Assembly: GCA_902796855.1 (NCBI GenBank)
Contig: CADBQN010000037.1
Coordinates: 1 to 64,000, forward strand
Direction of reading: 5' to 3'
Length of the DNA: 64,000 bases
Source: an uncultured Bacillota bacterium
GTDB lineage: Bacteria; Bacillota; Dehalobacteriia; UBA7702
Under the pieces are notes generated by a model. The model did no database searches, was not told where the DNA came from, and saw only the letters and a program-made list of their open reading frames with translations. Position 1 is the first letter of the stretch. Each line of letters begins with the position of its first letter. The translations under genes were made by a program, and so were the position numbers. This document shows positions 41,945-51,630 of the stretch, piece after piece.

Positions 41945-42862
41945 TTATTTTCCTCCTTTCAGCGGGGAAAGTCCCATCGCCGCGCGTTTCGCCTCGTCTT
42001 TGATCAGCGGATAACCGAGCCGTTCGCGCTGGGCGCAGTAGGCTTCGGCGGCGATCCGGGCCAGATTGCGGACGCGGAAAATGTAGTTCTGCCGTTCCGC
42101 CACGGAAATGGCGTTCCTGGCGTCGAGGAGATTAAAGGTGTGGGAGCATTTGAGGATATAATCATACCCCGGGAGCACCAGTCCCTTATCGAGGACGCGG
42201 GTGGCTTCCTTTTCGTACATATCGTAGAGCTTGAAGAGCATGTCGATATCGGCTTCCTCAAAGTTATAGTGGCTGTGTTCCACCTCGCCCTGATGATGGA
42301 CGTCGCCGTAGGTGATGCCGTCGACCCATTCGATGTCGTAGACGCTGTCCACCTTCTGAATGAACATGGCCAGCCGCTCGATGCCGTAGGTGATCTCCCC
42401 GGAGACGGGTTTACAGTCGATGCCGCCGAACTGCTGGAAGTAGGTGAACTGGGTCACTTCCATGCCGTCGAGCCAGACTTCCCAGCCGAGGCCCCAGGCG
42501 CCGAGGTTGGCGCTTTCCCAGTTGTCCTCCACAAGGCGGATATCGTGTTCGTCGGGGTCAATGCCGATGGCCTTGAGGCTGTCCATGTAGAGTTCCACGA
42601 TGTTTTCCGGCGACGGCTTTAAGATGACCTGATACTGATAGTAATGCTGGAGCCGGTTGGGGTTCTCGCCGTAGCGGCCGTCGGTGGGACGGCGGGACGG
42701 TTCCACATAGGCCACGTTCCACGGTTCCGGGCCCAAAGCGCGGAGCGCCGTAGCCGGGTTCATCGTCCCGGCGCCTTTTTCCATATCGTAGGGCTGCTGG
42801 ATGATGCAGCCCTGTTTCCCCCAGAACTCATTGAGGGTCAGGATGAGGTCTTGAAAATTCAT
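41945..42862 (-). CDS. glyQ: Glycyl-tRNA synthetase alpha subunit
   Basis: 305 residues. Begins M-N-F-Q-D-L-I and has [14 protein letters not shown] and [21 protein letters not shown], strongly conserved in GlyQ. Catalytic subunit that charges tRNA-Gly. ATG at 42862 with GAAGGAG; longer frame would enter the T-box leader. Confidence 0.98.
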   Translation of the reverse strand: MNFQDLILTLNEFWGKQGCIIQQPYDMEKGAGTMNPATALRALGPEPWNVAYVEPSRRPTDGRYGENPNRLQHYYQYQVILKPSPENIVELYMDSLKAIGIDPDEHDIRLVEDNWESANLGAWGLGWEVWLDGMEVTQFTYFQQFGGIDCKPVSGEITYGIERLAMFIQKVDSVYDIEWVDGITYGDVHHQGEVEHSHYNFEEADIDMLFKLYDMYEKEATRVLDKGLVLPGYDYILKCSHTFNLLDARNAISVAERQNYIFRVRNLARIAAEAYCAQRERLGYPLIKDEAKRAAMGLSPLKGGK

Positions 42863-42907
42863 TTTTTCACTCCTTCGGTTTTTAACTTTATCTGTGATCG
42901 GACGAAA

Positions 42908-43127
42908 TAAAAAAACTCCCCCGCCGCAAGGGACGGCCAAAGCCGCGGTTCCACCCTTTTTGACAGAAAAGTCCTCTCATGAGCCGTATAACGGCGGCAG
43001 GCCGGCGGTGATGAGACCGCTGCTCCGGGGCGCCTTCTCTCTCCACGCCGCCTCTCACCGCCGCGGCTCGCTTGTTTCGGAAAGATACTTGTTCCCTTCA
43101 TCGCGTTTCGTTTTCGTGTACCTATAT
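42908..43127 (-). promoter_or_regulatory. Glycine T-box leader of glyQS
   Basis: Minus strand: AGTA loop-E element near 43087, GAA-GGC specifier (glycine codon) near 43036-43031, T-box GGGTGGAACCGCGG near 42956-42943, then a GC-rich terminator hairpin and TTTTTTT at 42915-42909. The leader is compact. It raises glyQS expression when tRNA-Gly is uncharged. Confidence 0.92.
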
Positions 43128-43156
43128 AATGTATCAAATCGCCGCGCCGATGTCAA
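43128..43156 (-). promoter_or_regulatory. Promoter of glyQS
   Basis: TTGACA (43156-43151), 17-base spacer, TACATT (43133-43128) on the minus strand, directly before the T-box leader and inside the short recO-glyQ gap. Confidence 0.8.
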
Positions 43157-43194
43157 GTCCAACCTGTTGTTTTCCCGCGGCGGAACGGCGGCCG

Positions 43195-43923
43195 TCAGGG
43201 CCGCAGCTGTTTCAAAATATCCAGGGACTTCACCTTTTTCTCAAGGCTCGTCTCAATGAGCCGCCGCGTCACGGCGGCAAGGAGCTCCAGCGTCGCCTCA
43301 TCCACCTTTAAGCGGCGGACGAGACCGATCTCGGCGGAGACGAGGTATTTCAGGGCGAACAGCGCCTTGGGAGGGACCTCAAAACCGCCGCCGCAGCGGC
43401 CGCAGGTCAGCCCGGCGGCCCGGGGGCCGAAAAAGCCGTTCCGCAGCGGCGCGCCGCAGAGCGCGCAGGTGCCGAAATCCGGCGCGTAGCCCGAAAGCGT
43501 CAGCAGGCGGAGTTCAAAGAACCGCGCCAAAAGCGCCGGTTCCGTCGCCGAAAGCTCCTTTAAAGCGCCGTCCAGGAGGTCAAAGAGCGTCGGATCGGGC
43601 TGATCCTCGGGAACGAAGTCGTTGAGCAGCTCCAGAAAATAGGACATATAAAAGTAGCGGTCGGCGTTTTCCCGGTTGGCGGGATACGTCTCCTTCGCCT
43701 GGGCCGAAGCGATGGTGGGCAGCCCCCGGCCGCGCACCAGCTGCAGGTCGCACCTGTTGCCGAGCTGCAGGTGGCCCTTGAGTTTGCTCTTCGGCTTCCG
43801 CACCCCCCGGGCCACGGCGGAGAACTTCCCCTCTTCCCGGCCAAAGCAGGTAAAGATGCGGTTCCCCTCGCCGTAGCTGACGGCGCGGAGCAGGATGGCG
43901 TCGGCGGACAGATGTTTCTCCAT
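43195..43923 (-). CDS. recO: DNA repair protein RecO
   Basis: 242 residues. N-terminal OB fold (A-I-L-L-R-A-V-S-Y-G-E-G-N-R-I), then a helical domain with the zinc motif C-A-L-C-G ... C-G-R-C-G near residues 157-181. It loads RecA with RecR. Lies in the conserved era-recO-glyQ order, with mgtE inserted between era and recO. Confidence 0.95.
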   Translation of the reverse strand: MEKHLSADAILLRAVSYGEGNRIFTCFGREEGKFSAVARGVRKPKSKLKGHLQLGNRCDLQLVRGRGLPTIASAQAKETYPANRENADRYFYMSYFLELLNDFVPEDQPDPTLFDLLDGALKELSATEPALLARFFELRLLTLSGYAPDFGTCALCGAPLRNGFFGPRAAGLTCGRCGGGFEVPPKALFALKYLVSAEIGLVRRLKVDEATLELLAAVTRRLIETSLEKKVKSLDILKQLRP

Positions 43924-43936
43924 GGCGTCACGCTCC

Positions 43937-45307
43937 TCAGATAAGGTTCAGCAGCAGGGGCATAAAGGCCGAGGCCAGAACGGAATAGATCAGCAGGCCG
44001 ATGATGTCGATGCCGGTGCTGATGAAGGGCGCCGAGGCCACCGCCGGATCGATGCCGACGCGTTTCAGCGTCAGCGGCACAAAGGTGCCGATGAAGGCCG
44101 AAAGGAACATATTGCAGAGCAGCGTCACGCCGACGAGGAGGCTCAGCGCCGGGCTTTTGAGCCAGACATAGGCCACGACGCAGAGAACGACGGCGCAGCA
44201 GACGCCGGCGATAAGGCCGACGCAGGATTCTCTCAGAACATTGATGAAGATGCGGGAGGAATCGACCTGGCCCGTGGAGATCCCGCGCACCGTCACGGTG
44301 GAGCTCTGAGTACCGACGTTGCCGCCGAGCCCCAGCAGCAGCGGGATGAAATAGGCCAAAGCGACGACGGCCTCGAGGTCCGCCTCAATGTTGTTCATGA
44401 TGAGCCCCGAGACGAAGCCGCCGAACAGCGTCACCAGCAGCCAGGGCAGCCGCGCCCGGACAGCCTTGACGATCTTTTCGCCAAAGTGATCGTCCTCGTC
44501 GAGCTCATCCTCGCTGGAACCGGCCATACGCAGGACGTCCTCGGTGGTTTCTTCTTCGATGACGTCCAGGATGTCGTCGACGGTGATGATGCCGACGAGG
44601 CGGTGATCCTTGTCGGTGACGGGGATCGCCATGATGTCGTAGCGCGAGACCAGGGAAGCGACTTCTTCCTGGTCGGTATAGTCGGTGACGAACTTCACCC
44701 GGGTGTGCATGATGTGCTCAATGGTCCAGTTCGGCGGTGTGACGATGAGGTCTCTCAGCGACAGCACGCCGACGAGGACGCCGTCGTCATCGACGACGTA
44801 CACATAGTAGACCGTTTCCGCCGACGGCGCGTTCTCACGCAGGATGTTGATGGCCTCCTCGGCGGTGACGTTTTCGTTCAGCGCCACAAATTCCGTGGTC
44901 ATGATGGAACCGGCGGTATCTTCCGGGTAGACCATCAGTTCCCGGACGTCTTCGGCGTCTTCGTCCTCCATCATGTCGAGGAGGGCGTTCTGTTCGGTGG
45001 GTTCCAGTTCTCCGAGAATATCCGCGACATCGTCAAGATTCATCGAATCGAGAATCGCCGAGCCTTTGACCTCGCCGAGGGCGCTGAGGATTTCCGGCGC
45101 CAGGTCGGGATCGAGATAGGTCATGATCTCCCCGGTGATATCGGCGGGGAGGTATTTCAGGATCTTAATGACCGTATCCGTTTCCAGCTCCGACAGGAGC
45201 TCCCCGATATCAACGGGAGCCGAGGGCGCGAGAATGGCGGCAATCGCGGGATAATCACGGTTTTCCAGGAACGGAGAGATCCGTTCCATTTTTTCCTTGA
45301 TATCCAT
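43937..45307 (-). CDS. mgtE: Magnesium transporter MgtE
   Basis: 456 residues: N-terminal superhelical MgtE_N domain, two CBS domains (about residues 135-255; T-A-G-S-I-M-T-T-E-F and D-I-M-A-I-P-V-T-D) and five C-terminal membrane segments with L-G-L-G-G-N-V-G-T-Q-S-S-T. The cytoplasmic domains sense magnesium and gate the channel. Normal length. A leader with a small open frame and a hairpin precedes it. Confidence 0.96.
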   Translation of the reverse strand: MDIKEKMERISPFLENRDYPAIAAILAPSAPVDIGELLSELETDTVIKILKYLPADITGEIMTYLDPDLAPEILSALGEVKGSAILDSMNLDDVADILGELEPTEQNALLDMMEDEDAEDVRELMVYPEDTAGSIMTTEFVALNENVTAEEAINILRENAPSAETVYYVYVVDDDGVLVGVLSLRDLIVTPPNWTIEHIMHTRVKFVTDYTDQEEVASLVSRYDIMAIPVTDKDHRLVGIITVDDILDVIEEETTEDVLRMAGSSEDELDEDDHFGEKIVKAVRARLPWLLVTLFGGFVSGLIMNNIEADLEAVVALAYFIPLLLGLGGNVGTQSSTVTVRGISTGQVDSSRIFINVLRESCVGLIAGVCCAVVLCVVAYVWLKSPALSLLVGVTLLCNMFLSAFIGTFVPLTLKRVGIDPAVASAPFISTGIDIIGLLIYSVLASAFMPLLLNLI

Positions 45308-45324
45308 GATTCATTTCCTTTCCC

Positions 45325-45370
45325 CGAGGGAAACGAAATCGGAAAGCGGATTCAGCCGATGTTTCCCTCG
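45325..45370 (-). promoter_or_regulatory. Stable hairpin before the mgtE ribosome binding site
   Basis: CGAGGGAAAC / GTTTCCCTCG (10 bp) plus an inner ATCGG/CCGAT stem with a 3-base bulge. It ends just before the GGGGAAAGGAAA site of mgtE. No T tract. It does not match the M-box consensus I know. Confidence 0.6.
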
Positions 45371-45426
45371 TCTGTTTTGTTGTCTTTCAAAGATGCTTTT
45401 TCACGCCATCGAGGGACACCGTCCAT
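45352..45426 (-). CDS. Possible leader peptide of mgtE
   Basis: 24 codons starting ATG at 45426 after GGAAGTGAG, ending TGA in the loop of the hairpin at 45325-45370. The peptide begins M-D-G-V-P-R-W-R-E-K. Ribosome movement over it could change folding of the hairpin. No homology known; conservation would be the test. Confidence 0.3.
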   Translation of the reverse strand: MDGVPRWREKASLKDNKTDEGNIG

Positions 45427-45475
45427 GGTCTCACTTCCTTTCATGCCGGAGCTTTCTCCGGGAAAATAAAGCATA

Positions 45476-46384
45476 TCATTCGTCTAAGGTCTTTTTGTCA
45501 AAACCGAAATTGCGCAGGTAGATTTCCTTGTTGCGCCAGTCCTTTTTCACCTTGACCCACAGTTCCAGATAAAACTTGGAGCCGAGGGTCCGTTCCATCT
45601 CGATCCGGGCGGCGCGCCCGATCTTTTTCAGCATCGCGCCGTGCTTGCCGATGAGGATGCCCTTTTGGGACTCGCGCTCGGTGTAAATGACGGCGCTGGC
45701 GTAAACGGTGCCGTCGGGCCGTTCCCTCACTTCCAGCATTTCCACGGCGACGGCGTGGGGGATCTCGTCGCTCGTCGATTCCAGCACCTTCTCGCGGACG
45801 ATCTCCGCCATGATGGCCCGTTCCGGCTGGTCGGTCACCATGTCCTCCGGATAGTAGCAGGGGCCTTCCGGCAGGTAGGAGACGACCGTTTCCAAAAGCC
45901 GGTCCACATTATCCCTTTTCAGCGCCGAGACCGGCACGATCTCGGCAAAGGGAAAGCGCTCGCTGTATTCGGCGGTCAGCCGGAAGAGATCTTCCTTCTG
46001 CATCAGGTCGATCTTGTTCAGCAGCAGAAAAACAGGGACGTCCTTCGGCAGGGAGGAGATGATAAAGGCCTCCCCTTTGCCGTAGGGCTCGTGACCGTCG
46101 ACGATGTAGAAAATGACGTCCACGCCGCTGACGGCGCTTTTGGCCGCCTCGTTCATGAACTCGCCGAGTTTATGCTTGGGTTTGTGGATCCCCGGCGTGT
46201 CGATAAAGATCAGCTGGGCGCTGTCGGTGGTGTAAAAGCCGCGGATCTTGTTTTGGGTCGTCTGGGGCTTATCAGAGACGATGGCGATCTTCTGTTCAAG
46301 GATCGTGTTCATCAGCGTGCTCTTGCCGGCGTTGGGCCGGCCGATGATGGTGATGAACCCGGAGCGGAAGGGGGTCTTTGTCAT
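45476..46384 (-). CDS. era: GTPase Era
   Basis: 302 residues. G1 G-R-P-N-A-G-K-S-T near residue 15, D-T-P-G near 62, N-K-I-D near 124, and the C-terminal KH domain with I-L-I-G-K-H-G-A-M-L. It acts in 16S rRNA processing and 30S assembly. One base after the DUF3048 gene stop, in conserved position. Confidence 0.97.
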   Translation of the reverse strand: MTKTPFRSGFITIIGRPNAGKSTLMNTILEQKIAIVSDKPQTTQNKIRGFYTTDSAQLIFIDTPGIHKPKHKLGEFMNEAAKSAVSGVDVIFYIVDGHEPYGKGEAFIISSLPKDVPVFLLLNKIDLMQKEDLFRLTAEYSERFPFAEIVPVSALKRDNVDRLLETVVSYLPEGPCYYPEDMVTDQPERAIMAEIVREKVLESTSDEIPHAVAVEMLEVRERPDGTVYASAVIYTERESQKGILIGKHGAMLKKIGRAARIEMERTLGSKFYLELWVKVKKDWRNKEIYLRNFGFDKKTLDE

Positions 46385-46385
46385 A

Positions 46386-47429
46386 TCAGTCCTCGCCTCC
46401 GCCGCTCAGCGTGTATTCCGCCTTCCGGTCGGGAGAAATCACCTGGATGATCGTTCTCCCCGGCAGCAGTTTGACGGCGGAACCGTCCTCGGCGTCGTAG
46501 AAGGAGAAGCCGCGGCCGTTCTGCTGATCCCAGGTGATGGGAATGGCGCGGCCGTACTGCAGCAGGAGGCCCTCGCCGGCGTCGATGTCCATATCGAGGC
46601 GGCCCTCGCTGTCGATGACGGAACTGCTGACATAGAGCACGACGACATTGTCGGCGGTGACGGCCTCATCGAGGCCTTCATCCATGTGAAGGTGACCGTC
46701 GGAATAGCGCTGATACGTTTCGGCGCTCTCGTCCCATTCGTAGCGGACGGGCTTATAGCGGTAAGGGAGCGACAGCTCGCTGACGCCGCCGAAGGTGAGT
46801 TCATCGGCTTCCGCTTCCGTGAGGAAGGAGAAAGCGGGACAGTCGTCGAGGGAGACCGCGCCGTAGCCGCGCTTATCCGCGGCGGCGCGGAGGTCTTTAT
46901 ACGAGGTATAGAGATTGTGGGGCGCCTTGCGGCCGCCGACACGGCGGAACGGGCCGCTGAGACTGATTTCGTCGATGTCCTTGACCGGCGTGTTCTCAAT
47001 GACGTTATAGGCCTGCTCGCTGCCGCCGCAGTGGACCATGATCGCGTCGTAGCCGTTGACGACGTCATAGAAATAGTGGCGGGCGGAACGGACCGGGCCG
47101 ATGGAATCGGGCATGTGATGATAGAAGAACGCCATAAAACGGGTGATCCCGGCCTCTACCGGCACCTCAATGAGAAGATCGGCCTCGCCGATGGCGGTCT
47201 GCGGCTCCGAGTCGGGGCCGTTCTCGATGGAGACGATAAAGACGTAATCGCCGACGGAGGCGGGGGAATCGAGCCGTTCACCGTCGAGGGGACAGGTCAC
47301 GGACGCTTTTTCGCCGCTGTCAGGGACGTAGGAGGCGTCCTCCTCCCCTCCGCCGCCGCAGGCGGCAAAGGACATCAGCAGCAGCGCGGCGGTGACGCCG
47401 GTGAGACAAAGTTTCAGCCATTGTTTCAT
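46386..47429 (-). CDS. DUF3048-domain lipoprotein (YerB-like)
   Basis: 347 residues. Lipoprotein signal with S-F-A-A-C-G, then the DUF3048 pattern: V-S-I-E-N-G-P near residue 68, R-F-M-A-F-F, I-G-P-V-R-S-A-R near 110 and P-H-N-L-Y-T. The related YerB has no settled function. It takes the place that cdd holds between dgkA and era in Bacillus. ATG at 47429 chosen over longer frame because the signal peptide begins there. Confidence 0.85.
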   Translation of the reverse strand: MKQWLKLCLTGVTAALLLMSFAACGGGGEEDASYVPDSGEKASVTCPLDGERLDSPASVGDYVFIVSIENGPDSEPQTAIGEADLLIEVPVEAGITRFMAFFYHHMPDSIGPVRSARHYFYDVVNGYDAIMVHCGGSEQAYNVIENTPVKDIDEISLSGPFRRVGGRKAPHNLYTSYKDLRAAADKRGYGAVSLDDCPAFSFLTEAEADELTFGGVSELSLPYRYKPVRYEWDESAETYQRYSDGHLHMDEGLDEAVTADNVVVLYVSSSVIDSEGRLDMDIDAGEGLLLQYGRAIPITWDQQNGRGFSFYDAEDGSAVKLLPGRTIIQVISPDRKAEYTLSGGGED

Positions 47430-47454
47430 TTTTTCTCTCCCATCTTGAATAAAC

Positions 47455-47832
47455 TCATAAATTGATTTGAAGCAGTTCCGCCAGATGCGGAGCGAAGAGC
47501 AGCACGCCGATGACAACGGCGATGACGCAGACGATGAGGACGGCGCCGGCGGCGACGTCCTTGACGACGGCGGCCAGGGGATGATACTCCCGGGTGAACA
47601 GATCGACGAGATTCTCCAGGGCGGTGTTGATCATCTCGGCAAAGAGCACAAAGGCGACGAGCAGCGACAGAACCGCCAGTTCCGTCCCGGAAAGGCCGAG
47701 GACCGCGCCGAGAAGAAAGGCGGCGCAGCCCATGACGAGATGCACGCGGAAATTCCGCTCATGACGGAGACAGTGCAGAAGCCCGCGGCAGGCGTAGCCG
47801 AAACTCTCCCGAAAGGAGGACGCTTTTTTCAT
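47455..47832 (-). CDS. dgkA: Undecaprenol/diacylglycerol kinase
   Basis: 125 residues, three membrane segments. F-G-Y-A-C-R-G-L near residue 11, E-R-N-F-R-V-H near 25 and A-E-M-I-N-T-A-L-E near 65 with the catalytic glutamate, followed by V-K-D-V-A-A-G-A. In Gram-positive-type bacteria it phosphorylates undecaprenol. Overlaps ybeY by 4 bases. Confidence 0.95.
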   Translation of the reverse strand: MKKASSFRESFGYACRGLLHCLRHERNFRVHLVMGCAAFLLGAVLGLSGTELAVLSLLVAFVLFAEMINTALENLVDLFTREYHPLAAVVKDVAAGAVLIVCVIAVVIGVLLFAPHLAELLQINL

Positions 47833-48308
47833 CGCGTCACCCCCATGGCCGTCAGGCAGCGGTCGGCGGCGTCTTCCATCTCAAGGCGGTCCGCCTCCTC
47901 GATGTGGTCGTAACCGAGCAGGTGCAGAAAACCGTGAAGCGCCAGAAAGCAGATTTCCCGCTCAAAGCCGTGGCCGTACTCGGCGGCCTGAGCGGCGCAG
48001 CGCTCCGTCGAGATCAAAATATCCCCGAGGGACGGCCGCTCCATTCCGGGCAGCGGCGCGGGCAGAGCGGACCATTCGGCTCTCCCCGCCGTCATCGGGA
48101 AGGAGAGGACGTCGGTGGCGCGGTCAATCCCGCGGAACCGCCGGTTAAAGCGGCGGATCGTCGCGTCGTCGGTAAAACCGATGGTCACGGAGAAAAAGCC
48201 GGGCACCGCCTCGGTCTTGGCCGCGCGGCGCAGCACGGAGCCTGTTTTTTTCATCATCGCCGCGTCGGGAGCGAGCTCCCGACGGCGGGCGCGCATTTCA
48301 ATCCTCAT
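47829..48308 (-). CDS. ybeY: Endoribonuclease YbeY
   Basis: 159 residues. The zinc site H-G-F-L-H-L-L-G-Y-D-H near residue 125 is exact, with T-D-V-L-S-F-P near 65. It acts in rRNA maturation and ribosome quality control. Overlaps both neighbours in the conserved pgpH-ybeY-dgkA string. Confidence 0.97.
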   Translation of the reverse strand: MRIEMRARRRELAPDAAMMKKTGSVLRRAAKTEAVPGFFSVTIGFTDDATIRRFNRRFRGIDRATDVLSFPMTAGRAEWSALPAPLPGMERPSLGDILISTERCAAQAAEYGHGFEREICFLALHGFLHLLGYDHIEEADRLEMEDAADRCLTAMGVTR

Positions 48309-50554
48309 GATTCGATCCTCGCCGCTTCCTTTTCCTCGCCTTCCGCGCCTTTTTCCCGGTCATCATCATGGACGCCGTCCTTTTCCGCCATCTTCGACAC
48401 CATTTTGATACCGGATTTCTTGGCCAATGCTTTCAGGTCGGGGTAACGGATGCGGTGGTGGGTCATGCCGTCGTAGACGGCGACAAAGGCGTCCTGAATG
48501 ACGTGGAGATCACGGAAAGTCAGGTCGCATTCCTCGAACTGTCCCTCTTCCAGCTTATCGGTGATGAGCCCGTGGATCTTCGCCGCCATTTCCCGCTTGG
48601 ACATCGGCGGCATGCTCTGGAGCGCGGCCTGCACCGTATCGGCCATCATCACCAGGGCGCTTTCCCGCGTCTGCGGCTTCGGGAAGGGATAGGAAAACTC
48701 TTCCTCGGTGACGTCGTCGCCGTTCTCCTTGGCTTTGTGGTAGAAATACTTGACGACGCTGCTGCCGTGGTGTTCGGCAATGATGTTGACGACGACGTCG
48801 GGAAGGCCGTATTCCCGGGCCATTTCAACTCCGTCCTTCACGTGGGAGACGAGGATCAGCGTGGACATCGCCGGGGTCAGTTTATCGTGGGGGTTTGTCC
48901 CACCCTCCTGATTTTCGGTAAAGTAAGCGGGCCGCTCCAATTTGCCGATATCGTGATAGTACGAAGCCACCCGGGTCAGCAGCGGATCGGCGCCGATGGC
49001 GTCGGCGGCGGATTCCGCCAGGTTGGCCACGAGGATGCTGTGGTAATACGTCCCCGGCGCCTCGGCCATCAGCCGCTTGATCAGCGGGTGGCCCGTCGAG
49101 GAGAGTTCCATCAGTTTCATCGGCGTCGCCAGTTTCAGCGTGTTTTCCAAAAGGGGAATCGCCCCCAGGGCGATGAGGGAGGAGAGCAGGCCGCTGATGA
49201 AGCCCACGGCGCCGCCGATGAGAGCCGTCCGCGGCGACTGCTCACCGATGAGGGCGAGGACGAGAATCATCAGGAAATTGACGAGACCAAGGTACAGGCC
49301 GAAACTGACAAGCTGATAGCGCTCGCGGATGCGGCCGACGGTATAAAGGGTAAACAGCGAGGCCACCGCCGCCACAATCAGGTACAGCGGCTGGCTCAGC
49401 ACGAGGACGAACATCATCAGCCCGGCAAAGGTCGTGGTGATGAAGGCCACGCGCTGGTTCGTCAGGGTCGAAAAGATCATCGCCACCGCCGGCAGGGGCA
49501 GCAGGAAGCCGAGGACGCTGTGGAGCGTCCCCGTGGCCGAGGAGACCATCAGCATGATCCCCTGACAGAGCAGGAGAAAGACGATGATGACGAGGCCGAC
49601 CATGAGGATCCCTTCCCGCTCATAGGCGTAAAGGGGGAAATAGCGTTTGCAGTAGACGAAGAGGAGCAGATAGAGGAAGAAAACGTAGAGCAGCACGCCG
49701 AAGAAATAGGCAATGCCCTTCCCTTCCGTAAGCATCCCGGCTTTTTGCAGCGCTTCCAGCTGTTCCGCCGTGATTTCGGTGCCCTCGTCCACGATCTTTT
49801 CGCCGGAGCGCAGCGTCACTTCCTCGGGCTGGATCTCGGCGACGCGCTTCGCCGTGATCGCCGCCGTTTCTTCCTCATCAAGGATGTAGTTGGCCTCGAT
49901 GTCGAGGGTGCTGATGACGGCGTGGCCGACGACTTTTTCATCGTCGCTGTAATCGCTCTCGTCGATCCACTCGTTGAGCTCGGCGACGTAGTTTTCCAAA
50001 TCCGAGTCTTTGACGCCGTCAGCGTAGGAAGCGGAAAGATAGGAACGGACGGAAGCGGTGACGGTGGCGATGGCTTCCAGGGAGACGCTGTTCAGCGCCG
50101 ATTCATAGACGGCGGCGTCATCACCGTCGCCAAAAATGTCATGGTAGAGGGAAACGGCTTCCTCGGAGTCGTGATCCTCAATGGCTTTGATCTCGCTCAT
50201 ATCATTGAGGAACTGATCGAGAGCGTCGTTCAGCGCCTCCAGCTTCGTCTTGTCGAGGATATAGACGTCGTTGACGGCGGCCTCGACTTCGGCCACGGCC
50301 TTTTCGTAGGCGACGTCGCTGGTATAGGTGAACGTCGCCCCCTCATAGATCAGGGACTGGGAGGCGATGTCGCCGGCCTCATAGGAGCGGCTGGAACCAA
50401 CGGACGTCAGCAGCAGGATGACGGCGGAAAGGACGGCGAAACCGATCCAGTACCAAATCAGGTTCGTTTTCAGCAGTTTCTCCCGGACTTCCGCGGAGAA
50501 CAGGCTGCCGGCGGAAAAGAGCCGCCGGGATTTGCGGGTATTATTCTGTGCCAT
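48305..50554 (-). CDS. 7TM-HD phosphohydrolase (PgpH/YqfF family)
   Basis: 749 residues: membrane segment, large extracellular domain (residues 45-270), seven membrane segments (about 275-480), then a cytoplasmic HD domain (Y-H-D-I-G-K-L, N-P-H-D-K-L-T-P). PgpH proteins degrade cyclic di-AMP. The ATG at 50554 overlaps phoH by 14 bases; a second ATG at 50572 is possible. Confidence 0.92.
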   Translation of the reverse strand: MAQNNTRKSRRLFSAGSLFSAEVREKLLKTNLIWYWIGFAVLSAVILLLTSVGSSRSYEAGDIASQSLIYEGATFTYTSDVAYEKAVAEVEAAVNDVYILDKTKLEALNDALDQFLNDMSEIKAIEDHDSEEAVSLYHDIFGDGDDAAVYESALNSVSLEAIATVTASVRSYLSASYADGVKDSDLENYVAELNEWIDESDYSDDEKVVGHAVISTLDIEANYILDEEETAAITAKRVAEIQPEEVTLRSGEKIVDEGTEITAEQLEALQKAGMLTEGKGIAYFFGVLLYVFFLYLLLFVYCKRYFPLYAYEREGILMVGLVIIVFLLLCQGIMLMVSSATGTLHSVLGFLLPLPAVAMIFSTLTNQRVAFITTTFAGLMMFVLVLSQPLYLIVAAVASLFTLYTVGRIRERYQLVSFGLYLGLVNFLMILVLALIGEQSPRTALIGGAVGFISGLLSSLIALGAIPLLENTLKLATPMKLMELSSTGHPLIKRLMAEAPGTYYHSILVANLAESAADAIGADPLLTRVASYYHDIGKLERPAYFTENQEGGTNPHDKLTPAMSTLILVSHVKDGVEMAREYGLPDVVVNIIAEHHGSSVVKYFYHKAKENGDDVTEEEFSYPFPKPQTRESALVMMADTVQAALQSMPPMSKREMAAKIHGLITDKLEEGQFEECDLTFRDLHVIQDAFVAVYDGMTHHRIRYPDLKALAKKSGIKMVSKMAEKDGVHDDDREKGAEGEEKEAARIES

Positions 50555-51503
50555 GTCTTTCTGCCCTCTCATAGGCGTTGATGATTTTCTGCACCAGGGG
50601 ATGACGGACGACGTCCAGATGGGTCATATAGGCAAAGCCGATGCCGTCGACATCGCGGAGAATCCGTTCGGCGTGGACGAGGCCGCTCTTTTCCCCGGGG
50701 CCGAGATCCACCTGGGTGATGTCGCCGGTGACGACGGCCCTGGAGCCGAATCCGATGCGGGTGAGGAACATTTTCATCTGGGGGATCGTCGTGTTCTGCG
50801 CCTCGTCGAGGATGATGAAGGCGTCGTCCAGCGTGCGGCCGCGCATATACGCCAGGGGCGCGACCTCAATGACGCCCTTTTCCATCATCTTCCGGGCGGT
50901 ATCGCCGCCGAGGATGTCCGAGAGGCTGTCGTAGAGCGGGCGGAGGTAGGGATCGACCTTGTCCTGGAGGTCGCCGGGGAGAAAGCCGAGCTTTTCACCG
51001 GCCTCCACGGCGGGACGGGTCAGCAAAATGCGGCGGACTTCCTTCCGTTTCAGGGCCAGCACCGCCTCGACAACGGCGAGATACGTCTTGCCGGTGCCGG
51101 CGGGGCCCACGGCAAAGACGATGTCGTTTTCGCCGAGAAGGTCGATATAGCGCCGCTGCCCCAGCGTCCGCGCCTTGATCTTTTTGCCCCGGGGCGTCAC
51201 GTAGATGTTCCCCGTCAGCGACGGCGCGACGTTTTCGCCGCTTTCCGCAGCGGAGGCCAGGGCGTAGTTCAGCACCGTTTCGTTGATCTCGACCCCGGCG
51301 GAAGCCAGGGTTTTCAGATGAGCGAAGACCCTGGTGACGGTTTCCCGCTCCGCGTCGCCGCCTTTGATATGCACTTCATCGCCGCGAACGAGGATCTCGG
51401 CGTCGGTTTCCTTCTCGATCCGGAGGAGATTTTCGTCACAGCGGCCGAGAACGGCGGCACTCTCCTCGCCCAGGGACAGCACCGTTACATTTTTATTACT
51501 CAA
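50541..51503 (-). CDS. phoH: PhoH-like ATPase
   Basis: 320 residues. Walker A G-P-A-G-T-G-K-T near residue 128, Walker B F-I-I-L-D-E-A-Q near 231, and an N-terminal KH-like region. Often fused in function with YbeY in RNA metabolism. The start is TTG at 51503 with a GGGAG site; no ATG is available in frame nearby. It has its own promoter. Confidence 0.93.
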   Translation of the reverse strand: MSNKNVTVLSLGEESAAVLGRCDENLLRIEKETDAEILVRGDEVHIKGGDAERETVTRVFAHLKTLASAGVEINETVLNYALASAAESGENVAPSLTGNIYVTPRGKKIKARTLGQRRYIDLLGENDIVFAVGPAGTGKTYLAVVEAVLALKRKEVRRILLTRPAVEAGEKLGFLPGDLQDKVDPYLRPLYDSLSDILGGDTARKMMEKGVIEVAPLAYMRGRTLDDAFIILDEAQNTTIPQMKMFLTRIGFGSRAVVTGDITQVDLGPGEKSGLVHAERILRDVDGIGFAYMTHLDVVRHPLVQKIINAYERAERHGTE

Positions 51504-51543
51504 AAGGCATAATCTCCCAATGTAAAATACTTAAGTTACCGTT

Positions 51544-51572
51544 ATTATACTCCTTTTTTTTTCGGAGCACAA
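51544..51572 (-). promoter_or_regulatory. Promoter of the phoH-pgpH-ybeY operon
   Basis: TTGTGC (51572-51567), 17-base spacer, TATAAT (51549-51544) on the minus strand. Confidence 0.7.
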
Positions 51573-51581
51573 CCCTTTTTC

Positions 51582-51625
51582 AAAAAACGCCGAAAAACGG
51601 GGAAGCGGCCGCTCCCCTTTCGGCG
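51582..51625 (-). terminator. Terminator after yqfD
   Basis: CGCCGAAAGGGGAG / CTTCCCCGTTTTTCGGCG long stem followed by TTTTTT on the minus strand, 6 bases past the yqfD stop. It separates yqfCD from the phoH operon. Confidence 0.85.
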
Positions 51626-51630
51626 CGTCC

